DNA of 64,000 nucleotides from Acanthochlamys bracteata (Eukaryota > Streptophyta > Magnoliopsida > Pandanales > Velloziaceae), in assembly GCA_019914995.1 (NCBI GenBank), contig CM034139.1, positions 3,326,461 to 3,390,460 of the forward strand, given 5' to 3'. This document shows, one piece after another, positions 1-11,313 of this stretch (positions are counted from its first letter, which is position 1; the number at the start of each line of letters is the position of its first letter). Made by a program: the position numbers and the translations under genes. The notes beneath the pieces are model-generated. The model was given only the letters and a program-made list of their open reading frames with translations, did not search any database and had not been told where the DNA came from.

Positions 1-3000
1 ATGAAGGGATTTTGTTTCGATCAATGAAGATGAGTCATAATAAGCACCGCAGAGAGGGAGTCAGAAAAGTTCGTTTGCTTACTGAGAATGCAAAGAAGGA
101 TTCATCTAGCTTTCACGATGTAGAGATGGATGCTGCTTCTGCTGCTGCAGCTTCTGCAGCTGCCATGATAGAAGCAATGGAGCAGGCTCAGGCTAGGTTG
201 AAGAGTGCCAAAGAACTGATGGAAAGGAAAAGAGAGAATGCTCAAAGGCAGAAGAAGCTTGGTCATAGTGATAGCTCGACTAGCAAGGACAATAACAGCT
301 CTGAGGTTAATCCAGCAGAAAATGGAACCAGCGGAAAACTAGTTTGGGAACCTATGGCACTTGGTGCTTCAGGAATGGAGGCAGAAACGGTGTCAGAACC
401 TGTTTATCAGAATAGCAAAGAGCCAAAGGGAAGTGAGGCAGACTATAAGTTTAATGAGAAAATCCGATTGAAGGATGTTAAATTATCTCATACCTTGAAC
501 CTGGGAACTGGAGAATGGAAAGAAGATGAAAGCTTTTATGAATTAATTAACAACGAGAAGTCCAAAATAGTTGAAGAAGTTCCCGAGCAACTCACTGAGA
601 GGAAACCAGAAGAACTGATGAAGAGTAACATAGTTGGAGAATGTGAGACTAAAGGCACTAAAAGGAATAGGAAGTTGTGGAAAATAAATAATGCTCATGA
701 GTGCGAAGTGAAGAATGAGATACTAAGAGCTGGTAGTATGATTGCGCAGCAAGAGGAACCCAAGGAGATACCTGGTTCAATTCCTGTTGCTTATGTTCAG
801 AAAGAATGTTCTGGTGGTCTAAACGCAAATCATATTTATCTTGCGCAAGAAAAAAGCATGGAGAAATTAGAAGCGGCTCAGGAGAAACATCTGGTCTCTG
901 ACAAAGAAGCTGAAAGAAGTCTTGATGGGAACTATTCAGTGACTGGAGAGTCTATAAAAGAGCTACCTAATGAATCTGGTGACCAGAAGCATCATAATGA
1001 ACGTGAAACAAAAGAAAAAGAAAGGAAACCAGAAGCTTCCAGCATCTTTTGCAGAACTGGTGTCTGTGAAACAGTGCTGGCTGCAACTGATAATGATGAA
1101 GTGACCGTAGACAATAAGCGTGAACCAACTGCAGCTCATTTGATTTCTGAACATCAGCAAGGCGAGAAGAATTTGACACTTCAACAGAATCTAGCTACTG
1201 TGGATGCGGTAAAGGTGGTTATTGAGGAGCACAGTGGAACAGGATCAGCGAAGAACGACAAAACTGGACATGCGGCTTTTCAGTATGACTTTATGAGAGC
1301 AACAGAAGGGCCAGTTGATATAGATTGTTGCAGCAATGAAGTTGCAAGTAGCTTCTTACTTAAACTGGGAGGAAGCAGTGATCTAGGTGGGATGCAATCT
1401 GCAAGCATTTCAGTTGAAGACATGACGAAACTTGAAGTGGAACTAGAGGCGCTTATATCAAATGAAAGTGCTAATGAAGATGGAAAATTAGACGTGAACC
1501 AAGGAGGAAGTGAAGAAGAGGCAGTGGAGGCTGTAAAAGAAGCCCTGGAAGCAGACTGTACTGAAGCAGCTTCAGTAGAAAATCTCCTGAAACTTGAGCA
1601 AGAAGAGAAGATTCAAGATTTGAATCAGCCAGTGCATAATCAAGAGAGCTTTGAATCAGTGACTAAAGAAGAGCATGAGACTGGAGAACATACGCAAGCG
1701 ATTGAAATTCAGGCAACAAATCGGTTGGACGAAAGCAGAAACACAGTTGATGCAACTGAAGAGTTTTGCCCAAGGAATGTTGATATAAGATCTCATAGGA
1801 AGTTCATCTTTCCTGAAAATGGTGGAGATGATTCTGTTTCAGCTACTGGTGACAGGGAAAGTAGTTCCAGCGGTGTACCTGGGAAGACTATCCCTGATGT
1901 TCAAAAGAGAGAAGAAAAAGAAAGAGATCATGGACTGGAAGGAGAAAAGGAAGAGGAAAAGGAGCAGGTTCAGAAGTTAGAAGAAGAGCGAGAGCGGGAG
2001 AGGGAAAGAGAGAAAGATAGGCTTCGTGTTGAAAGAGCAACACGTGAAGTTCACGGAAGGGTGCTCGCTGAAACCCGTGAAAGGGCAGAAAGACTTGCTG
2101 TGGAGAGAATTACTACTGAGGCTCGGCAAAGAGCACTAGCAGAAGCCAAGGGGAAAGCTGAGAGAGCTGCTGCTGAGGTTCTGGAGAAGTCACGAGCTGA
2201 GAAGGCATCTAGAGAAGCTAGACTGAAGGCTGAACGTGCTGCTGTAGAACGTGCAACTGCCGAGGCTCGTGAGCGTGCTGTAGAAAGAGCTCGTGCGGAT
2301 GCAAGAGAACGTGCAGAAAGATTGAATTCTATTTCTAAAGATAGGACAAGGAAAGATTACGAATCCGAGGTATGTTTCAAAGCCAACAGGAAAGAATGAA
2401 AGTGTGACAGGAACAAGAGTAGTGTGTCTGGAAGTGAAGAAAGTTATGCATCTATAAAATTTTCAATAAGCATTTTTTTCCCCTAAAATAACTTATTTTA
2501 TGGATATGCAGGATAGTCGAAGATCTGAACAATATCAAAATGGGGATTCTTCCAGCAGTTTGCAGAGACATTCTACCAGTAATGGTATGTATTGTTCCAA
2601 AGATATTCTTCTACCAGTTCAGAGGTCAATTTAGGGACATTTTCAACTTAATTGCTGTATCTAATGCTATGCCATCTATTTCTTGCTGTCCAGGAGCTCA
2701 AACTGAATCAGCCTTAAGGCGTAAAGCAAGGCTAGAGAGGCATCAGCGCACAGTAGAGCGTGCAGTACGTACTTGATACTCTTAACATTCTGTGTATTCA
2801 AGTCTATTGGTTCCTAAGATTCTTTATTTTATGCCTAACTATTCCCATCTTTATTTAGGCAAAGGCACTTGCAGAAAAAAATATGCGTGATATTCTTGCT
2901 CAAAGAGAGCAAGCAGAAAGAAATGTATGTTGCCCAAGTGCATATGAATTTTGACTATTTACTTAATTGTCATTTTCAGCATATATTCATTCTTAAGTCT

Positions 3001-4298
3001 ATTAATTGTTTCCCCTATTTTTTAATTCGGCATCAGAGACTAGCTGAGTCCCTAGATGCAGTGATCAAGAGGTGGTCGAGCGGAAAGGAAGGGAATTTGC
3101 GTGCATTACTGTCGACACTACAATATGTATGGAATCTGTCCTTCGGAAGTCCTTTTTCTTCATTGTATTTGATGGAACAAAGTTGTCAATATGCATGTCA
3201 ATCTCGCTTAATCTGAAGTATGCTAGTATAAACTCCGAAACTTTTTAAACTCTATTTAGACTACCAGGTTTTGAACAACAATGCCAAAGCAATGTGTTAA
3301 GATAATTTGTTTCCTGAGCCTGGTATGTTAAGAGGTCGGAGGCTTGCGGCTCATTCTAGATTGCTCATCCAACAATCTGTTACTTTATGTGTGCTACGGT
3401 GTCATTTACCTTGAAATTCAGGTGCCTGATCAGTCTTGTGTCTGCAGATTCTTGGGCATGATAGTGGTTGGCAGCCGACACCCTTGACTGAGATCATAAC
3501 AGCTGCTGCTGTAAAGAAAGCATACAGAAAAGCAACTTTGTGTGTCCACCCAGACAAGCTGCAACAGAGGGGTGCTTCTATCCAACAAAAGTACATCTGT
3601 GAGAAGGTTTTTGATCTCCTCAAGGTTTGTATTGGTTAAGTGTACTGTTAAATGCATCATAAATGTATTTTGTTAATGCTAGCTGGCTATCTTTATTAAA
3701 ATGAAACTTGTACTTTCGTTCTTGCCTGTGCTCATACATGAAAATGCTTAATTCCTGCAGTTTAGGTTAATGAGAAAATTTGAAGTCATAAGTTGTGAGT
3801 TTTGTTATGGTTGGGATGTGTTTTAATTGATATACAACCATTTGCATTGCACTTGGACTATGCAATTGTCTAGTAGTTCACATTTACTAATCTACTAGTG
3901 AATGTATCACCTATATATAGCAAATCCCACCATATGTTTTTGGGAGAGACTAATCCAGAAAGAGTGGAGACATTTTGAATCATCTACATTTTCTGGCTAT
4001 ATGAATTTTTGAATTTGCTCTATTCAAGACTTATGTGCTAGACTTCTGCTGAGATTAAGTGGTTCATATGTATGTAATTGAGCTCAGCAAAATTAAAAGT
4101 TCTATTTACCTTTAAATTTAAATTCTACTTCCATGTCCTCACCATACAGAGGCATCAACTGGTTGGAAATATTCTGGTGTAGATACTGAGATGCACCGCC
4201 GTGTAGTTTTTCTCACAGTTCTTAGAATCTCATGCCTACTGTTTCTTTTATTTGTAATGCAGGAAGCTTGGAACAAATTCAATTCTGAAGAGAGATAG
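1..4298 (+). CDS. Auxilin-like J-domain protein, 3' part of gene (5' end outside window)
   Basis: Auxilin-like proteins are J-domain co-chaperones that recruit Hsc70 to strip clathrin from coated vesicles. The frame is open to the window edge, so the N-terminus is missing. Exons read as <3-2369, 2512-2584, 2694-2764, 2859-2924, 3037-3126, 3448-3624 and 4263-4298; all junctions keep frame, giving about 959 visible residues. Seen: a long acidic, low-complexity body with an Ala-rich stretch near the start ([17 protein letters not shown]); a very charged Glu/Arg coiled-coil-like block encoded at about 1,905-2,330; then a C-terminal J domain with [16 protein letters not shown], containing the HPD tripeptide needed for Hsc70 stimulation. 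The protein ends [11 protein letters not shown], typical of plant auxilin-like and auxilin-related proteins. J-domain position and length fit the family. Which paralogue it is cannot be told without the N-terminus. It converges with the reductase gene to its right. Confidence 0.9.
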
Positions 4299-4644
4299 AA
4301 GTAATAGTGTCTAACACTCTCCAAACTCTTTCATGACTTCATAGATGGAGAAATTGCAAGCTACTGAACAGCTTTTTAGCAAGCATGTACCAAGATTGTT
4401 TTGTGGATACTGTTTTAGTTACCTTTCTCTGCTGATATTAGATGGGATGTAGAAATGGATGACTGAAAGAAAATCATTTGGAAAAATGCGTAATGATCTA
4501 TCTTATATTGTATGACATTAAATTACAACACCATGAATTTGAGATGTCCCCTTAATGGTGGAAACATCTTTTATTTCATAAAAAGGAAAAGTAAAGGATT
4601 AAACAGTATCGAAGTAAGCATCGCAACAATGTTGTAAATTCTAG
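4299..4644. other. Convergent 3' UTR interval
   Basis: About 346 bases separate the auxilin-like stop codon from the stop codon of the oppositely oriented reductase gene. I see no further gene. Both 3' untranslated regions must share this interval, so the transcripts may overlap. AATAAA-like strings are too common in this AT-rich DNA to place cleavage sites. Confidence 0.6.
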
Positions 4645-6281
4645 CTAGTAGCAACAGTATTCTTCCATCCCATTCATCATCCCCTTAGTTACTGAAACAG
4701 CTGCTTCTTTCATCTCAACAAGACCATCTTTCTTGGTAGAAGATGTCTTATGGTCTGTCTCATTTGGTATCATCTTCTTCTCCCTACAACACTGGATTGC
4801 TGCATCAAACATGTCCTCCAAAGTGTACTGGTATTCGAATCCCAGATCATTCAACTTCTTTGATGAGAAGTGAACCCGCTTGATGTTCTCGTCGATCCCT
4901 TCAAACCTACATAGAAAAAGCATTCCCACGTCACTTCTTTTTTTTGGTCATAATGATATAAATAACAATGATGTTATAATTTGCGAAACGTTTCGACGCA
5001 CTTCTGGGGAATGTTGTATTCAGGGTATCTGGCTTTGATCATCTTGGCTAAGTCATATATAGTAGCATCATATGAAGAGCATATGTATCTTCCATTGGCT
5101 TCAGGATTTTCCAGGAGAAAAATATGAGCCTCGCATAAATCATCCAAGTGAACCAATTGAATCTGCTTCAATATCGAGTAATGCGCTTCATTTCCTATCA
5201 CAACGACATACGTATGTAATAAATTAACAATTTGGCAAATTAAAAAAAGAACCACCTTGCTCTAAAAAGTTGAAGTTGAACCTGTTATGAGAGCCAAGGC
5301 TGTGATGAGACTTGGAGGCATGCCTGTGGAGATAAAGGGGCCAACCACAAGCGTGGGAATTACCGTGATCAAATCCATGCTGTTCTCTCTTGCATAATCC
5401 CATGCTGCTTTCTCTGCCAGTGATTTCGACATGAAATACATCTGCAAATTAAACAAGACAACATATAGATATCCAAATTACAGTTCTAATTAATTCGAGT
5501 ACATATTTCATAGTCAGTTTTTACCCATCCGGTCATCTTGACCCGGCGGATGAATTCCAAGTCACTCCAGTTGCTCTCGTCGTACTTGTCTTTTTGGTGC
5601 TCTTCAACATTCACCGTCCCGGCGGAGGAAGTGTAGACGACACGCTTGACTGTGCCTGACCTCTTGCAAGCTCTCATTATACTCAACATACCTTCAATTG
5701 TAGGTTTTATCACTTCATTCTGCAGATCATCAATATAATCACAAACAAATTTCTTACATGTATTTAATGAATTTTTTTATATCTGTTACTTTTAGTTTGA
5801 AGTGCGTACGTACCTCTGGGTCTTTTGATTCGAAGTCCATAGGAGTGGCGACATGAAAAACAGCAGTGCAACCTTGTATCGCTTCATCAAAGCTGCCTTC
5901 CTCACTGAGATCCCCTCTCCAGAAACTCAGCAGCTTCTCTGCTCCTCGGAGATCTCTCAAAGGTTTCGTCTTCTTCACATCACCTGCGTACGAGCATTAA
6001 ATTAATTTATTTTGGTTAAAAGAAGATGCTTGTAGTTTCAGCTAGGTCCTGGCGAAAACATCAATCATGATCATTTTTTGTTCCGCATATTGAAAATTTT
6101 CATCATATACGCAAAACATGAACTTACTAGGATCTCTTGCAGTAGCTCTAACAGCATAACCCTTCTGGAGAAGCTTCATTATAAGCCATGAACCAATGAA
6201 TCCACTAGCTCCTGTAACGACAACAGGACCCTTCTCTACCTCATGATCATCTGAGTTCACTATTAATTCCATTGATTGCAT
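4645..6281 (-). CDS. DFR: Dihydroflavonol 4-reductase, six exons
   Basis: DFR reduces dihydroflavonols to leucoanthocyanidins with NADPH, the committed step to anthocyanins and proanthocyanidins, at the cytosolic face of the ER. Exons on the minus strand: 6281-6128, 5983-5814, 5719-5525, 5441-5282, 5194-5002 and 4906-4645, giving 377 residues, a normal length, with the six-exon layout usual for DFR. Seen: the N-terminal Rossmann motif [14 protein letters not shown]; the short-chain dehydrogenase catalytic set with Ser in YTSSAGT and the YFMSK Tyr/Lys pair; and DFR-type blocks [14 protein letters not shown] and [10 protein letters not shown]. The residue after TV in GTVNVEEHQ is Asn, the class known in grape and gerbera to accept several dihydroflavonols, unlike Asp-type petunia DFR. 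The last donor is placed at GAA|GTGCGT because this restores the family spacing NIPQKFEGIDEN; a donor 15 bases later would add five residues. Cinnamoyl-CoA reductase is unlikely because the NWCY motif is absent. Confidence 0.92.
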
Positions 6282-6360
6282 AATTTAAGTTTATAGCTAG
6301 TTAGTTCTCTTAATTTGGAACTCTATAACTTGATTGCGTCAGTTCGATCTTTGGAGTAAA

Positions 6361-6368
6361 TATATATA
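6361..6368 (-). promoter_or_regulatory. Probable TATA box of the DFR gene
   Basis: A TATATATA run lies about 80 bases upstream of the DFR start codon on the minus strand, a normal TATA-to-ATG spacing for a plant gene with a short leader. The surrounding DNA is AT-rich, so this rests on position. Confidence 0.5.
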
Positions 6369-6536
6369 ACAAGTTAACAACAAGAACGCAAAAACAGGAA
6401 GCTGCTGATTAATGGAAAGTGGTAGCTAACTGATTGTTGTATGTACATCTGTGTTGATGATAAAGGAATAAATGGTTGGTGCAACGTGAGCAATCTGACG
6501 TTCTTCTAAAATTAAAACTCTTCCATGCATATATGC

Positions 6537-6544
6537 AACCTAAC
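6537..6544 (+). promoter_or_regulatory. Candidate MYB site (AACCTAAC) upstream of DFR
   Basis: The string AACCTAAC matches the AC-element/MRE core ACCTAAC bound by R2R3-MYB activators of flavonoid genes. It lies about 260 bases upstream of the DFR start codon. MYB control of DFR is established in many plants; use of this copy is inferred. Confidence 0.4.
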
Positions 6545-6595
6545 TTTTATACTACATCTATAGCTGACTGGCTAGTTTAATAAGTTGGAGATTAA

Positions 6596-6812
6596 GTGAA
6601 CTTGAAAATAAGTATATTTTAAAAATTTTTTTTAAAATAAGTTTTATTTTTTATCTAAAAAATATAAAAATAATTAATAATAAATATCACGATATAAATT
6701 TTTTTTATATTTTTTAAATTTTTAAAAAAAGTTTTATATAATATTTTAAATGTTTTATTAAAATATATAAAATAAAAAATTATAATAAAAAAGGGATAAT
6801 AAGCTCTTCCAA
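6596..6812. repeat. AT-rich MITE-like repeat copy
   Basis: This segment shares the family core: A/T-rich text with ATATTTTTTAAATTTTTAAA, an ATAAAATATA block, and an end reading ATAATAAGCTCTTCC. It is a diverged copy of the repeat seen most clearly at 27455-27713. No coding capacity. Confidence 0.45.
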
Positions 6813-7082
6813 ATATCTAATAAGAGCCGTGTATCAGTTCTTCAATCAAAACTTCACTTTCGGTATTTTCAAATACAACTAAATACAAAAAGGTTACTTT
6901 TAAATTCACTTTCAATACATTTAAATATAAAACTTAATTCATTATTTAACAACTCACTTTATGCTACCAAACGAGCCCTCTTATGGGTAAATGTTAGGTA
7001 TTAAGGGTTGTTGTATAGGACTACTGCACATACAGTGACAAACACTTCACATTTGTTTGTTTTTTGACTCAAAAATTGTTAA

Positions 7083-7312
7083 TGTGTGTTTGAAAGTGCT
7101 TAGAAAATAATTTTTTTTTAAATAAAAGTATTGTTATTCTATTTGAAAAAATAAGCTCTATTTTTTATCTAAACAAATAACAATAAACAATAATAAGATC
7201 CTAAAATAAAAAAAATTTCTATATACTTTCTAAATTTTAAAATAAAGTTTATAAGATATTATAAAATTATTAGAAAATATAAATGGAAATGGAGGAGTAA
7301 TAAGCACTTGAT
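7083..7312. repeat. MITE-like repeat copy
   Basis: It starts GTGTTTGAAAGTGCTTAGAAAA and ends GGAGTAATAAGCACTTGATAA, so its ends are roughly inverted (AGTGCTTA against TAAGCACTT). The interior is the shared A/T core. It sits between the DFR promoter and the CACTA element. Confidence 0.5.
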
Positions 7313-7500
7313 AAATGCTACGTGTTATATTTATAAGAAAAATAAAGAAAAGGTTGTGATGTGTATACTCCATTATCTGCTCACCATAGACTTGAAGGGT
7401 GCAAAGGAAATACTAGAATATAAACTTCAAAGTAAAAGTTTATTATTTTCATATTGAGCCTTTTTTTTTTCAGATTGGCAAATCTAGAAATATGTAGATA

Positions 7501-9608
7501 AACTACTACACGTTTACCCTATACCAACTGACTAATTTAGTCGGTAAGAAAAGTAATTCAGTCAGTAAAGAGTATTACCGATTAAAACAAATTTGTTTGG
7601 CATTTGGTATGCAAAAATTGATCGGATAACGTATTTTTGACTAACAAACTAATTTAGTCAGTAAATTATTGTATACTATTGACTGCTTCATTTTAGTCAA
7701 TAATTAAAATAAATTACCGACTAAAATTTTAGTGAATAAATTAAAATTACTGACTTAATTTCAGTAGGTAAAAAAGATTACCGACTAATGTTTCAGTGGA
7801 TCAATTCAAGTTATCGAATGAAATATCGATGAGTAAAATCAAATTACCGACTAAAATTTCAGTAAGTAAATTTAAATTACTGACTAAAATCTCAGTAAGT
7901 AAATTTAAATTATCGACTAATTTTTAGTGGATAAATTTAATTTACCGATTGAAACTTTTTGTGGCTAAATTTTAGGTTATCAATTAAAAATTTTAATAGC
8001 TAAATTCAAAATTTGGACTAAAACTAGCTATCTTCAATATTATGCATAATATTATAAAAATATTCATTAAAACGATAAATAGCATTCAATATACATTTTT
8101 CAAAATTACACAGTATTCATAAAAATATTTATTAGTAGTATATTAAATATTTATTAATAGTACATATGTTCATCAACGTCAATATTTATTAACATCAAAT
8201 TTTCATTCACCAGTTTCGCCTCCAAAGCTGAAATACCTCTTGTTGCTGCTCAGCAATGTAAGACTTTAGCTAGCATCTTCTGAAGCTAACTTAGCAGACT
8301 TCTCTTGCCATCTTAGCAAACTTAGCTCCTTTAACATTATATAAGCTTCAGCTTCATTCTTCACATTCTATGTTTGAGCTTAATGAAGTTGATTAGGTTT
8401 TCAACAAGCTCGGGCTCATGACTAAGGAAGTCAGGCATGTAGTTACTAGCGTCACACTGAGTACTGCCAATCCTGCATGGTTCACAAATTATAACCTTTA
8501 GAAAACCACAGAAAAAGAAGCAAAACTCATAGAAGTTCGTCAAGTGATAAATCAGACCAGTTGATCTCTGGAATATAGATCATGTATTCTATCAAAGGTA
8601 TGGACAACCTTAACTCTTGGAAAGCAAATGAGGATTGGCTCTGGCTTGTGATGGAGAATCTTCATGAGACCAGGCCATCTTACACTCTCTTCAGAAGCAA
8701 TAGTTTTCATCAATATTAAATTGTGAAATCTGTCATAAGTAATATAGCTATAAGAGAAAAAGTTCATGCAAAATAAATGTTCTAAAGCTTTGCCATGGTT
8801 AATGCAACAATTATTAGCGAAAGCCCATGCCTCCTCTTATGACTCCAAATTAGCTAAAGCCTCGATTGTCTAAGTTTATTCAAACAAAAGCTTCCATGAT
8901 CTATCCACAGATTTTTGACGAGTTTAATTGATAAAAGAATGCAGCTTCACAAAATATCTGTTAGCTGGCACTATTACCTTCTTTTTCTTCACAAGCTTAA
9001 GAATTTTGATGATGCAACGCTCTTGGTGGTAATATTTATATCCTGATCACTGAAGATTGCAAACTTGTAAGCATACAAAAATTCTAACAGGTGTAAAATC
9101 AGAAAAAATAATGCGAATTTATGAAAAACGTACTTGCAATAACTATTTGTAGGCATAGCATACGGTGTTTGGTAATATGCTCAAATCATCTAAATATAGC
9201 TGCTTAGAGAAGTGAAGATGCAAATATACAATTGTCATTTAGCACAAATTTCAGGCTAGACCTTGTAACTAGCTTCTGAAATAAAAATGCAAAAGTTGTC
9301 CAAAGTCAAGTTGGCAACAACAAATGCAAAGACCCCTAGACACAAGCAAAGCTATACATCCGGTTACAGTTAAGCACCTTAAAATAAGTCCATAAGCTTA
9401 TCCAATGCCTGTGGTCGTCCTAAGTGGTACCAATTCCACACATGTTCAGATAGATACACTAGTTCATTTTTAATAATGATTGTGTTCTCAGTCGTTAATT
9501 TATAAGTTTTATCGAGTAGATTATTTTTTATCGGTATTTAATAAATTTATCAATTATATTTTGTGAGTGAGTGTTTTTCAGTCGGTAAAAGCTATTTCTG
9601 TACTAGTG
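7501..9608. mobile_element. Non-autonomous CACTA (En/Spm-type) transposon, 2.1 kb
   Basis: The right end, read inward on the minus strand, begins CACTAGTACAGAAATAGC; the left end begins AACTACTACACGTTTACC. The two ends match at 22 of 31 positions, including shared ACC-ACTGA near position 25-31. Both ends are flanked by ATA (7498-7500 and 9609-9611), the 3-bp target duplication expected of CACTA elements. From about 7,540 to 7,990 there is a dense run of short subterminal repeats of the form TTACCGACTAAAATTTCAGT, where CACTA transposases bind. No transposase frame is visible, so it would depend on another element for movement. The first base has changed from C to A at the left end, which may have disabled it. 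Confidence 0.8.
8200..8780 (-). pseudogene. Probable captured host-gene fragment inside the CACTA element
   Basis: On the minus strand, two short frames look like real protein rather than random sequence: one containing RWPGLMKILHHKPEPILIC and PRVKVVHTFDRIHDL (about 8,720-8,560), and one containing MPDFLSHEPELVENLINF (about 8,460-8,370), followed by EAYIMLKELSLLRWQEKSA near 8,340-8,270. Between the first two lies an intron-like stretch ending GAACCATGCAG. The frames do not join cleanly, so this looks like a degraded exon-intron-exon piece. I do not recognise the parent gene. CACTA and other DNA transposons are known to pick up host-gene pieces; capture here is inferred. Confidence 0.45.
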
Positions 9609-9611
9609 ATA

Positions 9612-10966
9612 TAATGATATGTAGGAAAGTTTTAAGATTGAATGAAAAAGTGGATTAAAAGAATGTTGAAGTTTTAATTATTCATTAAAGTTTGAGATGA
9701 TAGTCCATAATGGTTATGATTATTAGAATATTTGTGAGTGCTTATAAAATAAAATTTTTTAAAATAAAAAATATTTTAAAGATTTTTTAAAATAATTTTT
9801 TTAAATAAAAATAAATAAATAAATAAAAATAAAATTTGTGATGTAGAATTTTTTATAATTTAAAATTTTAAAATTACTTTATAAAAATATAAATATTTAT
9901 TAATAAATATAATAAAATAAAATTTTGAAATAAAATAAGAGTGAAACGTGCCCTGTACGGGTCCTATGATTGGCACATAATACTTCTCTACCTAATGATA
10001 CTAGTAATTTTTAGATAAAATAATGTTCCATATATAGCCGCCATGACCGTTAGATTAAATACTTCATTAGTTAGATTTATAAAATGATGGTTTTTGTTCT
10101 AACGAATAATCAGGAACAGAAGAGCATGTACTTCAAACATATATACCTAATAATTTTCATTCATGATGCATGATTCCTGCAGTAATTCCATTTTTTTTCT
10201 AATACTTAGAAAAATATATATATGCTTATGTGTGTTTTGTTAAAAAGGTAGGTGAAATTTGAAAATGTATATCCAACATTTTTTAACCCTAGGGTGTGTC
10301 CTTTTCCATCCAGAAATGAAATTTTTTTGTCAAAAAGTCGCTTGCAAATGACTTACTGCATCCTTTTTAACAATTTATTCTTTATAATTTATTTTCTAAA
10401 AATTTATTTTTTACGAAAAACTCACTTTGATTCTGGAAAAAGAACTTCTATATCGAGAAGTTGTGATGATACAGTTTGGCATTCTTATCTTGTGGGAATT
10501 GGTTATTGAATGTGTTTTGTTTGACCTATGCGTGGGATGTAGGATGAAGTTTTTAAAATACCAAAAAAATTAGGTTGGCAAATACGCAACAAATTCTTTT
10601 GCAATATTTTTTTACTCTGTAACTCAATTTACAAAATGTCACTTTTCGAAAACACATCCAAAAGAAACGGTCATAAAAGGCCACTCTGGATATGAATATT
10701 GAGAAGTTTCTAATTAAGTTGGTTGTTGTCTTCATCAGAGCAGCTTCTCTTTCTTTATCAGTGAAATAAACGGCAGGTAGATGAAATTTTCTTCTTCAAC
10801 GACTTAGATGAAGGAACACTTCAAAGTTAATTATACATAAACTGCTAGACATGTATATATTATATTATCAAGTAAGTCGTTTTCAAATAAACAAACGCAC
10901 GGAGACTCTTTCAATATAAGGTTCACATAACTAAACTAATTAAGCAGATCTCATTTCATTCCGGCA
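9612..10966. other. Intergenic DNA with one MITE-like copy
   Basis: Starts with unique AT-rich sequence, then a MITE-like copy at about 9,735-9,955 (GTGAGTGCTTATAAAAT at one end, GTGAAACGTGCCC at the other). The remainder, to the small gene at 10,967, has only short random frames on both strands. The final 120 bases are presumably the promoter and leader of that gene, with an ATATAAGG string near 10,913. Confidence 0.5.
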
Positions 10967-11275
10967 ATGTCAGGAACCTCCAGCGAGCAGAAGAATCGAA
11001 GCCGGAAAGGGTACCGTCGGCTTCTGTCTCACCAATTTTCATTCAACCAATCCGGAAAGAGCGAAGAGAAGGCGGCAGCAGCAGCAGCAGGGAAGGCGAA
11101 GAAAAAAAAGAAGAGTGAAGGTTTGAAGCTGCTGCATCCTTTGCTCAGTGTTCTTGATGCACGTAATAAAGAGAAGGCTGCTATGAAGCCGGAGTTCTTG
11201 AGGTACTTGGAGTACTTGAAGGAAGCGGGTACGTGGGATTCCAACTCAGACAGACCTACTATCTACTACTTTTAA
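10967..11275 (+). CDS. Small basic plant protein of unknown function
   Basis: An intronless frame of 102 residues. The first ATG follows an upstream region with a TATA-like string. Seen: a basic N-terminus with RKGYRRLLSHQFSF; a poly-Ala run followed by a Lys cluster (AAAAAAGKAKKKKKSEG) that could be a nuclear localisation signal; and a C-terminal block KPEFLRYLEYLKEAGTWD that ends in PTIYYF. This C-terminal pattern (Pro-Glu-aromatic-x-Arg-Tyr-x-Glu-Tyr, then Gly-x-Trp-Asp, then Pro-x-Ile-Tyr) is one I recall from small uncharacterised proteins in many land plants, but I know no assigned biochemical role. There is no signal peptide or membrane segment. Coding status rests on the coherent C-terminal motif and good composition; function is unknown. 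Confidence 0.7.
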   Translation: MSGTSSEQKNRSRKGYRRLLSHQFSFNQSGKSEEKAAAAAAGKAKKKKKSEGLKLLHPLLSVLDARNKEKAAMKPEFLRYLEYLKEAGTWDSNSDRPTIYYF

Positions 11276-11287
11276 CTGCTTGTATTC

Positions 11288-11313
11288 ATATATATATATA
11301 TATATATATATAT
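11288..11313. repeat. (AT)13 microsatellite
   Basis: A perfect dinucleotide AT run thirteen units long, 12 bases after the stop codon of the small gene, so probably within its 3' UTR. Likely polymorphic. Confidence 0.9.

Noticed and set aside
963-1184. Minus-strand frames inside the auxilin-like exon
   Set aside because: They lie opposite a well-supported coding exon and have no motif.
7540-7990. Short regularly spaced repeats considered as a CRISPR-like or satellite array
   Set aside because: Units are imperfect, spacing is irregular and they sit inside CACTA ends, where such subterminal repeats are expected.
10252-10735. Short frames rich in Phe, Ile and Lys on both strands
   Set aside because: Composition follows the A/T bias; no start context, domain or splice partner.
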